From Treponema sp. (lineage in GTDB: Bacteria > Spirochaetota > Spirochaetia > Treponematales > Treponemataceae), in the NCBI GenBank assembly GCA_017453705.1, contig JAFTEK010000056.1, positions 1 through 7,335 of the forward strand: DNA of 7,335 nucleotides. The letters are read 5' to 3'. This document shows, one piece after another, positions 1 through 4,929 of this stretch. Within the stretch, counting starts at the first letter, position 1; every line of letters starts with the position of its first letter. A model generated the notes under the pieces. That model was not told the origin of the DNA. It was given only the letters and a program-made list of their open reading frames with translations, and did not search any database. Both the position numbers and the translations under genes were made by a program.

Positions 1-996
1 ACAAATGAGAAAATACACTTTTGCAATAGGACTGATTTTGAAAATGGATGCCTTGAAAAACACACTTTTGATATATTTTTTAATGGCTCAGCCCATCGCC
101 TTAAAATGGACTCTAAATCTGTTTTGAATGAGATGTATCCAGAAAGCATTATGAAAATTTGCCGTTATAAGGCTGTTTTTCTTCATGATTTTATTCCTCT
201 TTTTTTTCAGGATTATATATGGGATGAGAATCAGAAAATTTCATTTGCTTTGCAAAATGAGTTCTTGCGTTTTTTTGATTGTATTTTTGTCCATAGTCAT
301 TTTACAGCAGCCTGTGCAACGAGATATATTCCTCTTGAAACGGATAAAATATTTGTCATGTATGGTGGAATTGACGAAAAGAATTTCTCGTCTGGGAACA
401 GTTTTAGTTCATACTCTTTGGGCAATCGTAAAAATCACATCGTGTATGTTGGAGGTTTTGCACCACAAAAAAACTGGAGAGGTCTAACGAAGGCTTTCTG
501 CATGGCGGTTAAAAGAGGGCTGTTGCCCGACAATGCTTCTTTGTACATTGTTTGTTCTGCAAATCAAAACTGTATGAATGATTTAAAAATTTTGACAAAG
601 AGTTTCGGTCTTGAATATGGAAAAAATGTTGTAGCAACAGGTTTTATTTCAGATGCTGAAATGAAGAATTTGATTTCCACAGCCAGGGCGAGCATTTTTC
701 CGTCCTTTCTTGAGGGGCTGGGGCTTCCGATACTTGAAAGCTACGCAGCAGGAACCCCGTGCTGGGCATCAGGCTTTCATGCGACAAAGGATTTGGTGCT
801 TCCAGAATGTAGTTTCAATCCTTTTGACGAGGAGTCCATTGTTCAGGCAATCTCAGACATATACAAGCGGACTGATTTGTGTTCCCGCTCATTGGAATTT
901 GGGCGTGGACTTCTGAACACCTATTCATGGGACAAAGCTGCAAGAAAAGTCGTGGATGTCTTTGAAAGCCTTGCTGGAGATAAAACCCGATGTTGA
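1..996 (+). CDS. Glycosyltransferase, GT-B fold, family 4 type (5' end outside window)
   Basis: The frame is open from the first base of the window, so the gene starts upstream. The ATG at 106 is internal, because in-frame coding precedes it without a stop. The 331 visible residues end at a TGA at 994-996. Seen: an HDFIPLF segment and an FVHSHFTA segment, as in the linker end of GT-B N-domains; IVYVGGFAPQKN at visible residues 147-158, the usual opening of the nucleotide-sugar-binding C-domain; and ARASIFPSFLEGLGLPILE, with the EX7E pair at visible residues 238 and 246. Family knowledge: such enzymes transfer a sugar from an NDP-sugar during glycan or polysaccharide synthesis at the inner face of the membrane. 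Donor and acceptor cannot be read from the sequence. Base composition is about 25-33% GC to roughly position 660, then about 45-57%, which suggests a mosaic gene. A short frame overlaps its stop codon. Confidence 0.9.
   Translation, partial: TNEKIHFCNRTDFENGCLEKHTFDIFFNGSAHRLKMDSKSVLNEMYPESIMKICRYKAVFLHDFIPLFFQDYIWDENQKISFALQNEFLRFFDCIFVHSHFTAACATRYIPLETDKIFVMYGGIDEKNFSSGNSFSSYSLGNRKNHIVYVGGFAPQKNWRGLTKAFCMAVKRGLLPDNASLYIVCSANQNCMNDLKILTKSFGLEYGKNVVATGFISDAEMKNLISTARASIFPSFLEGLGLPILESYAAGTPCWASGFHATKDLVLPECSFNPFDEESIVQAISDIYKRTDLCSRSLEFGRGLLNTYSWDKAARKVVDVFESLAGDKTRC
976..980 (+). promoter_or_regulatory. Ribosome binding site candidate for the overlapping 67-codon frame
   Basis: GGAGA lies nine bases before the ATG at 990, inside the end of the glycosyltransferase gene. 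It is the main reason to take the overlapping frame seriously as a translated, coupled gene. Confidence 0.4.
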
Positions 997-1193
997 GAAA
1001 GATTTATCGCAAAATTCGTGACAGTCTCATCCTTAATGCGGTTCGTTCTGGCTCCAAGCAGGTGGAAAACAAGAACATTCATCCCTTTGCAGGAAGTTCA
1101 CTTTTAGAGGTGAAGATTAGACAGCTTGTATCCTGTACATCGAAGGATACTGCGATAAGACTACTGACTGTGGGTGTCCGCAGAGCAATTTGA
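990..1193 (+). CDS. Hypothetical 67-aa protein or truncated gene remnant overlapping the glycosyltransferase
   Basis: The frame starts at an ATG that overlaps the last seven bases of the glycosyltransferase, a usual arrangement for translationally coupled genes, and has a GGAGA nine bases upstream. The protein begins MLRKIYRKIRDSL and is strongly basic, as are the N-termini of many cell-surface sugar-transfer proteins, but I recognise no family. It has no clear membrane segment or signal peptide. Its last third runs through a 7-bp stem-loop (1128-1150), and its TGA falls in the loop of the transcription terminator. That would be an odd natural gene end. I infer that the 5' part may be the start of a once longer gene whose body was lost by deletion or recombination, with the tail being read-through into non-coding DNA. 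It could also be a chance frame. Confidence 0.35.
   Translation: MLRKIYRKIRDSLILNAVRSGSKQVENKNIHPFAGSSLLEVKIRQLVSCTSKDTAIRLLTVGVRRAI
1128..1150. repeat. Inverted repeat with 7-bp perfect arms
   Basis: GTATCCT at 1128-1134 is perfectly complementary to AGGATAC at 1144-1150, around a nine-base loop. No T tract follows, so it is not a terminator alone. It lies 21 bases before the strong terminator stem, and the two together could form a stable 3' end on the + strand transcript. Confidence 0.5.
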
Positions 1194-1224
1194 CTGCGGG
1201 CACCCTGTGTTTTACTTCTTTTTT
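1172..1224 (+). terminator. Rho-independent terminator ending the glycosyltransferase unit; convergent with the ATPase gene
   Basis: The arms GGGTGTCCGCAG (1172-1183) and CTGCGGGCACCC (1194-1205) pair over 12 bp with one G-U wobble and a ten-base loop. On the + strand the stem is followed by a T-rich stretch to 1224 (TTTT, then TTCTTTTTT). The stop codon of the convergent ATPase gene lies within this T-rich part. On the - strand the same stem sits just after that stop and may also act there, although it lacks a T tract on that side. Confidence 0.8.
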
Positions 1225-3479
1225 CCAAGCAGCCTCATGCTGTTTAGGGCAGCAAGCAGGGTGACACCTGTGTCACCAAATACCGCGAGCCACATATTTG
1301 CAAGTCCGAGAGAGCACAGGATGATTATCAGAATCTTGACTCCAAGGGAGAAGCATACGTTTTGCCATACGTTGCTCATTGTCTGGCGTCCAGTCAGTAT
1401 TGCATCTGCGGTCTTACTGGGTTTGTCATCCATTATCACTAAGTCTGCGGCTTCTATGGCGGCATCGCTGCCAATTCCACCCATAGCTATGCCCACATCG
1501 CTCCGAGTCAGAACCGGAGCATCGTTGATTCCATCTCCAACAAAGGCAACGCATGACTTCTTTCCATTGTAGTTTGCGATAAGCTCTTCGATTTTGGCAA
1601 GTTTGTCCTGGGGCAAAAGCCCATGATAGCAGCCGTCCAGCCCAAGCTTGTCTGAGGTTTGTTTTGAGGCTTCTTCACCGTCACCGGTCAGCATGAGGAT
1701 TTTTTCTACTCCGAGGGAACGCAGGCGTTCCACCGCAGTCGCAGAATCTTCCTTTATTACATCGCTGATTACGATATGCCCAGCATATTCACTGTCTACA
1801 GCCACATGAATTACGGTTCCATTGTTGTCTTCGTCACAAGGCACAATAGCTTTTACACCTTCTTCTTGCATGAAAGCGGCATTGCCTGCGACAACTGTTC
1901 TGCCGTCCAGAATTGTCCTTACGCCACGACCGCTTATTTCTCTTGCATTGCTTCCGTCCGCTGTGCTTATCAGCAGCCTGTCACACACGGGGCAATGGTG
2001 TTTTGCTTTGAGCGAGCGTGAAATCGGATGGGTGGAATAGTATTCCGCATGTGTTGCCAGAGCAAGGAGTTGTTCCTTTGGGATTTTGTCAGGGTTGGAA
2101 GGGTGGACGGCTGTGACTTCGAACACTCCTTTTGTTAGCGTGCCGGTTTTGTCAAATACAACTGTCTTGGTTCTGCCCAGTGCCTCTATGTAGTTGGAGC
2201 CTTTTATCAATATTCCCCTTGATGATGCAAGTCCAAGCCCCGCAAAGAAGCTCAGGGGAACCGATATGACAAGGGCACAGGGGCATGATACAACCAAAAG
2301 TTCCAGTGCTCGGTAAATCCAGGTGTGCCACAGGTTAGTCTGAGCATGTCCTGTCATTGTTAGGATGAGCGGCGGAACAATGGCGAGAAGCAAGGCCAAC
2401 AGACAGACAATAGGGGTGTATATTTTCGCAAACCTTTTGATGAACTTTTCAGTGACAGCCTTTTTGCTTTGGGCGTTTTCCACCATCTCAAGGACTCGGC
2501 TGGCCGTGCTTTCACTGAATTTCTTTTCTACCTCCATCTCTATCACACCGTCTTTGTTGATGTATCCAGACAGGAGCCTGTCACCGACAAGGACTTCGCG
2601 GGGCACGCTCTCTCCTGTGAGTGCGGATGTGTCCACAAAGGAGTTTCCTTTTAAGATTTTGCCATCAAGGGGTATCCTCTCACCCGGCTTAACTATTATT
2701 ATGTCGCCGACATTGACGGAGGCAGCAAGGACTTCTTCCACAGAGTCCCCATGCTTTATGCTCGCCTTGTCAGGTCGTATGTCAACAAGAGTTGATATGG
2801 ACTTGCGAGAGTGCCCGACTGCTTTATCCTCCAGGAACTCACCAATCTGGAAAAGCAGCATGACCGCTACGGCTTCTGCATATTCACCAAGGACAATAGC
2901 TCCGACAGTCGCGACAGACATAAGAAATTCTTCGCCAAAAAGTTTGCCGTGGAAGAGGTTTTCCACTACTTCCTTTAGAACGCCAAAGCCTGTGAGCATA
3001 TAGGAGGCAAAGTAAAGCAACAGGCATAGCGAGTGAACCATAAGGTACCGGGTATGATCCGCGTCCATATCAAACTTGACTAATTTTTCAATCAACAATG
3101 CGGCCAAAAACAGGACTGCGGCGATTATTATCCTGACAGACCCGCTGCTTTCCTCATCTTCATCATGGTCTTCTCCATGATGGTGATGGCAGCCGCAACC
3201 GTCATCGTCGCAGTCATCGTCGTCATCGTCATCGCAGCAGTGGCAGTGGTGGTGCCCGCCATGATGGTGATGATGGTCTTGATGGCAATGTTCGTGCTCT
3301 TCGTGTTCGTGCTCTTCGTGCATGTGCTCGCCGTGTTCGTGCTCACCGTGTTCGTGCTCTTCGTGCATGCGCTCGCCGTGTTCGTGCTCGTGTTCGTGCT
3401 CTTCGTGCATGTGCTCTTCGCGTCCGTGCGTGTCAAAATCTTTTTCTTCCATAATGTCCACATCTTTTATCTCTGACAT
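1212..3479 (-). CDS. zntA: Zn(II)/Cd(II)/Pb(II)-exporting P1B-type ATPase with His/Asp-rich N-terminal tail
   Basis: Inner-membrane pump that uses ATP to expel soft divalent metals. In 755 residues the order is: acidic, His-rich tail (1-112); membrane segments near 114-134, 145-168, 184-200 and 201-218; actuator domain with TGES at 288-291; segments near 354-374 and 391-417 with the CPC metal site at 399-401; phosphorylation motif DKTGTLT with catalytic D443; HP motif at 484-485; TGD at 598-600; GDGINDAP at 648-655; and a last membrane pair with K715 and D736. CPC plus that Lys and Asp marks subgroup P1B-2 (ZntA/CadA) rather than copper pumps. No GMTCxxC-type HMA domain is present. The tail has 33 His and seven Cys plus a run of seven Asp, and presumably binds metal. 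HHCPVC at 494-499, within the nucleotide-binding domain, is also unusual. The start is fixed by AGGAGG five bases upstream. The gene follows an ArsR-family gene by 97 bp, so the two probably form one metal-induced operon. Confidence 0.95.
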   Translation of the reverse strand: MSEIKDVDIMEEKDFDTHGREEHMHEEHEHEHEHGERMHEEHEHGEHEHGEHMHEEHEHEEHEHCHQDHHHHHGGHHHCHCCDDDDDDDCDDDGCGCHHHHGEDHDEDEESSGSVRIIIAAVLFLAALLIEKLVKFDMDADHTRYLMVHSLCLLLYFASYMLTGFGVLKEVVENLFHGKLFGEEFLMSVATVGAIVLGEYAEAVAVMLLFQIGEFLEDKAVGHSRKSISTLVDIRPDKASIKHGDSVEEVLAASVNVGDIIIVKPGERIPLDGKILKGNSFVDTSALTGESVPREVLVGDRLLSGYINKDGVIEMEVEKKFSESTASRVLEMVENAQSKKAVTEKFIKRFAKIYTPIVCLLALLLAIVPPLILTMTGHAQTNLWHTWIYRALELLVVSCPCALVISVPLSFFAGLGLASSRGILIKGSNYIEALGRTKTVVFDKTGTLTKGVFEVTAVHPSNPDKIPKEQLLALATHAEYYSTHPISRSLKAKHHCPVCDRLLISTADGSNAREISGRGVRTILDGRTVVAGNAAFMQEEGVKAIVPCDEDNNGTVIHVAVDSEYAGHIVISDVIKEDSATAVERLRSLGVEKILMLTGDGEEASKQTSDKLGLDGCYHGLLPQDKLAKIEELIANYNGKKSCVAFVGDGINDAPVLTRSDVGIAMGGIGSDAAIEAADLVIMDDKPSKTADAILTGRQTMSNVWQNVCFSLGVKILIIILCSLGLANMWLAVFGDTGVTLLAALNSMRLLGKKK
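3302..3416. repeat. In-frame tandem repeat (42-45 bp period) encoding the His-rich tail
   Basis: Three copies of a unit beginning CGTGTTCGTGCTCTTCGTG start at 3302, 3347 and 3389. The first two match over 43 bases with one difference, and the third matches over 28 bases. Spacings of 45 and 42 bases are multiples of three, so changes in copy number keep the ATPase frame. On the coding strand each unit gives about 14-15 residues of alternating His with Glu, including HMHEEHEH-like or RMHEEHEH-like cores. Confidence 0.85.
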
Positions 3480-3484
3480 ATTTT

Positions 3485-3490
3485 CCTCCT
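3485..3490 (-). promoter_or_regulatory. Strong Shine-Dalgarno site of the ATPase gene
   Basis: Read on the - strand this is AGGAGG, five bases before the ATG at 3479-3477. It contrasts with the weak or absent sites in front of the ArsR-like and SanA-like genes, and suggests high translation of the pump. Confidence 0.85.
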
Positions 3491-3505
3491 GTCACCTAGG
3501 GAAAC

Positions 3506-3534
3506 GCTGATTAACATAGGAGACATTAATCAGC
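3506..3534. repeat. 9-bp perfect inverted repeat in the leader between repressor and ATPase genes
   Basis: GCTGATTAA (3506-3514) and TTAATCAGC (3526-3534) are perfect complements around 11 bases. No T tract follows on the - strand, so it is not a convincing terminator of the repressor gene. It lies about 16 bases before the AGGAGG of the pump. It could be a second operator or an mRNA stem that shapes stability or translation; the sequence alone does not decide. The 97-bp gap holds no other clear signal. Confidence 0.6.
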
Positions 3535-3576
3535 ACTACTCGCATTTTTTTTGATAGCCATTTGAAAAAGGCTTAT

Positions 3577-3897
3577 TTACCTATCTCCCAGATGTTCCAG
3601 TCCTATACTGAGAATTTGATTTACATGCTCATCAGCGAGAGAGTAGATGATTGACTTGCCGTCCCGCCGGAACTTAAGCAGACCGTTGCTTTTTAGAACG
3701 CGCAGCTGCTGGCTTATGGCAGGTTGTGTCATTCCCAGGGAATCTGAAATCTCCGTGACGCTCATCTCTTTTCCCAACAGGGCGTATAAAATTCTGCATC
3801 TGGTTGAATCCCCAAAAATCTTGAACAGCTCCGCGAGTTCGCACAGCATGTTCTCATCAACATCATCAAGGGTGGAAGGATTATCTTGATTTATCAT
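3577..3897 (-). CDS. ArsR/SmtB-family metal-responsive transcriptional repressor
   Basis: A 106-residue winged-helix repressor, the usual size for the family. Seen: the family core LFKIFGDSTRCRILYAL at residues 24-40; a helix-turn-helix around 47-72 with TQPAISQQLRVLKSNGLL; and the wing RRDGKSIIYSL at 77-87. The last helix has D89, H91 and H102, matching the spacing of the alpha5 zinc site of CzrA/SmtB (Asp-x-His, then His eleven residues on). The fourth ligand position is D105, where CzrA has His and SmtB has Glu. The CadC/ArsR-type Cys motif of the recognition-helix region (ELCVCDL) is replaced by EMSVTEI, so zinc sensing at alpha5 is the best inference. Apo-protein would bind DNA and metal would release it. 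It lies directly upstream of the ATPase gene on the same strand and is probably its regulator. The start lacks a good Shine-Dalgarno site. Confidence 0.93.
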   Translation of the reverse strand: MINQDNPSTLDDVDENMLCELAELFKIFGDSTRCRILYALLGKEMSVTEISDSLGMTQPAISQQLRVLKSNGLLKFRRDGKSIIYSLADEHVNQILSIGLEHLGDR

Positions 3898-3902
3898 ATC
3901 TT

Positions 3903-3927
3903 CATATAAGCATACAATTATATGTTT
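3903..3927. promoter_or_regulatory. Probable ArsR-family operator overlapping the promoter
   Basis: CATATAA (3903-3909) and TTATATG (3918-3924) are perfect 7-bp inverted arms eight bases apart. A second, imperfect 20-base palindrome centred on AATT spans 3908-3927. AT-rich inverted repeats over the promoter are typical binding sites of SmtB/CzrA-type repressors, so autoregulation is likely. Confidence 0.6.
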
Positions 3928-3932
3928 GTCAA
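3903..3932 (-). promoter_or_regulatory. Candidate promoter of the repressor-ATPase operon
   Basis: On the - strand TTGACA (3932-3927) is a perfect -35 match, followed after 18 bp by TATATG (3908-3903). That spacing would put the transcript start at or inside the ATG at 3897. A perfect TATAAT (3922-3917) nearer the -35 gives a leader of about 12 bases, but only with a poor A-rich -35 element. Either reading places the promoter under the operator described separately. Confidence 0.6.
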
Positions 3933-3981
3933 GGGGATTTTTTTAGAGAACTGTAAAAGTAAGGCACGACAACACATAATG

Positions 3982-3995
3982 CATGCAAATGCATG
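3982..3995. repeat. Short palindrome between the SanA-like and repressor genes
   Basis: CATGCA and TGCATG flank two bases (a 6-2-6 palindrome), about 85 bases before the repressor start. The remaining part of the 139-bp gap (3898-4036) shows no convincing terminator for the SanA-like gene, so read-through into the metal operon is possible. Confidence 0.4.
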
Positions 3996-4036
3996 GCATC
4001 GTGGAGCCGTGGACTTTTGCAACCGGCAAAAACGAT

Positions 4037-4717
4037 TTAGTCCCGGCTCGGCATTGAATCACCGGTTATGGGAATCTGTTCCCCCAGGTAAGTGGGCTTG
4101 CTTTTCATTGCAACGTTGAAGAATGCTTTTATCCTGGCCAAGAACTCCCTGCATTCCCAGCCGGCCCTCATCCTGCTTCTAAGCGACTTGGATAAATGCC
4201 ACATCTCCGGGGCTTCCAGTCCGACGGCATCCAAGCCAAGCTTGCGGGCTATGTAAACTGCCCTGTACACGTGGAATTTTTGTGTGACAATGGCCGCGTC
4301 TTTTACGCAGAAGATGTCACGCGCCCGGTATACTGTTTCGTATGTGGAAAAGCCCGCATGATCCAGGAAAACCCTTTCATCGTCCACATCGTAGATGCAT
4401 TTCATGTATGCCAGAATCTGATTGACTTCATCGTAGTCCTTGTGCCCGTGGTCTCCTGACACGAGTATGCGCTCAGCCTTGCCTGCGTTTATGCAGCGGA
4501 GGGTACCTTCAATGCGTTCCGCAACCACCAAAGACACATTGTTTTCGTAGACCCTGGCTCCCGGAAGGATGACCGTGTACTTATATGGAAGGGAATTCAC
4601 ATCGGAATAAACATAGGGGCGGGCATAAGAGACGACATAAAGGTTCACTCCTATGCAAAACAGGCCAATTGCGGCAACAATGGAAAAGAGGACGATGGGA
4701 ACAATGCGTTTTCTCAT
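4037..4717 (-). CDS. sanA: SanA/YdcF-type DUF218 envelope protein
   Basis: 226 residues, close to E. coli SanA (about 239). One N-terminal hydrophobic segment (about residues 5-30, preceded by MRKR) anchors it, with the rest predicted outside the cytoplasm. DUF218 landmarks seen: YTVILPGARV at 47-56; RILVSGDHG at 83-91, then YDEVN; LDHAGFSTYETVYRARD at 118-134; IVTQKFHVYRAVYIARKLGLDA at 143-164; and a C-terminal KPTYLGEQIPI like the end of SanA. Family knowledge: SanA affects the envelope barrier, notably vancomycin exclusion at high temperature in E. coli, and the related ElyC affects envelope polysaccharide assembly. The biochemical reaction is not settled. The gene is upstream of, and on the same strand as, the metal operon, but a functional link is not evident. 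No Shine-Dalgarno site is visible, and a good promoter lies almost at the start codon. Confidence 0.88.
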   Translation of the reverse strand: MRKRIVPIVLFSIVAAIGLFCIGVNLYVVSYARPYVYSDVNSLPYKYTVILPGARVYENNVSLVVAERIEGTLRCINAGKAERILVSGDHGHKDYDEVNQILAYMKCIYDVDDERVFLDHAGFSTYETVYRARDIFCVKDAAIVTQKFHVYRAVYIARKLGLDAVGLEAPEMWHLSKSLRSRMRAGWECREFLARIKAFFNVAMKSKPTYLGEQIPITGDSMPSRD

Positions 4718-4727
4718 ATTCGCACAG

Positions 4728-4757
4728 ATTATAAGGCAAATTGAGGGTAACTATCAA
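4728..4757 (-). promoter_or_regulatory. Promoter of the SanA-like gene, giving a near-leaderless mRNA
   Basis: On the - strand TTGATA (4757-4752) and a perfect TATAAT (4733-4728) are 18 bp apart. Only ten bases separate the -10 element from the ATG at 4717, so a standard start site would leave a leader of about two to four bases, with no room for a Shine-Dalgarno site. Confidence 0.6.
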
Positions 4758-4795
4758 GGGCACGCTTTAAGCAGAGGTTCAAAAAGTAACCGGCT

Positions 4796-4852
4796 GAGCC
4801 TGTTTCAAAAGATGGTCAGTTTTGAAACCAACTCGGCTTTTGGAACAGGCTC
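4796..4852. repeat. 57-bp nested inverted repeat with two competing hairpins
   Basis: The outer arms GAGCCTGTTTCAAAAG (4796-4811) and CTTTTGGAACAGGCTC (4837-4852) pair over 16 bp with a single T-G wobble. Inside, GTTTCAAAA (4802-4810) can instead pair perfectly with TTTTGAAAC (4820-4828), so the two folds exclude each other. No T tract follows on the + side, and no target-site duplication is visible. It lies between the two divergent promoter candidates. It may be a member of a dispersed intergenic repeat family, an operator, or part of a longer leader RNA. Confidence 0.8.
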
Positions 4853-4859
4853 CAGATAC

Positions 4860-4888
4860 TTGTAACATTATCTTCTATAGGATATTAT
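4860..4888 (+). promoter_or_regulatory. Promoter candidate for the alpha-2-macroglobulin-like lipoprotein gene
   Basis: TTGTAA (4860-4865) and TATTAT (4883-4888) are 17 bp apart, with four and five of six consensus matches. The predicted start near 4895 gives a leader of about 35 bases. The -35 element begins eight bases after the nested inverted repeat ends. Confidence 0.5.
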
Positions 4889-4919
4889 AAAATTACATTA
4901 TAAAAGACAGTTTCTCTCC

Positions 4920-4924
4920 GGGGG
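4920..4924 (+). promoter_or_regulatory. Ribosome binding site of the lipoprotein gene
   Basis: GGGGG lies five bases before the ATG at 4930. It is a G-rich variant of the usual site. It supports this start, which also gives an intact lipoprotein signal peptide. Confidence 0.55.
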
Positions 4925-4929
4925 TTGAC

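Noticed and set aside
106..996. ATG at 106 as the start of the glycosyltransferase
   Set aside because: The same frame is open and coding-like back to base 1, there is no Shine-Dalgarno site near 106, and the N-terminal domain would be cut short.
2365..3003. 212-codon + strand frame inside the ATPase gene
   Set aside because: Composition is Ser/Thr/Pro-rich as expected for the complement of a coding strand; the ATPase motifs on the other strand are decisive.
3302..3416. Tandem repeat considered as a CRISPR array
   Set aside because: There are no unique spacers, the units abut, they stay in frame, and they encode the His-rich tail.
3165..3476. 103-codon + strand frame rich in Met and Val opposite the pump's N-terminus, looking like a membrane protein
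   Set aside because: It is the mirror of His codons (CAT/CAC read as ATG/GTG on the other strand) in the repeat; there is no ribosome binding site, and the opposite frame is a well-supported ATPase.
3548..3574. AGCC...GGCT mini-hairpin with a T run after the repressor gene considered as its terminator
   Set aside because: The T run is on the + strand, which is A-rich on the transcribed - strand, and the stem is only four pairs plus a mismatch; it would not end the - strand transcript.
4796..4852. Nested inverted repeat considered as a rho-independent terminator or a small insertion element
   Set aside because: The flanking genes diverge, so no terminator is needed; no T tract follows on the + side, and no target duplication or coding sequence is present.
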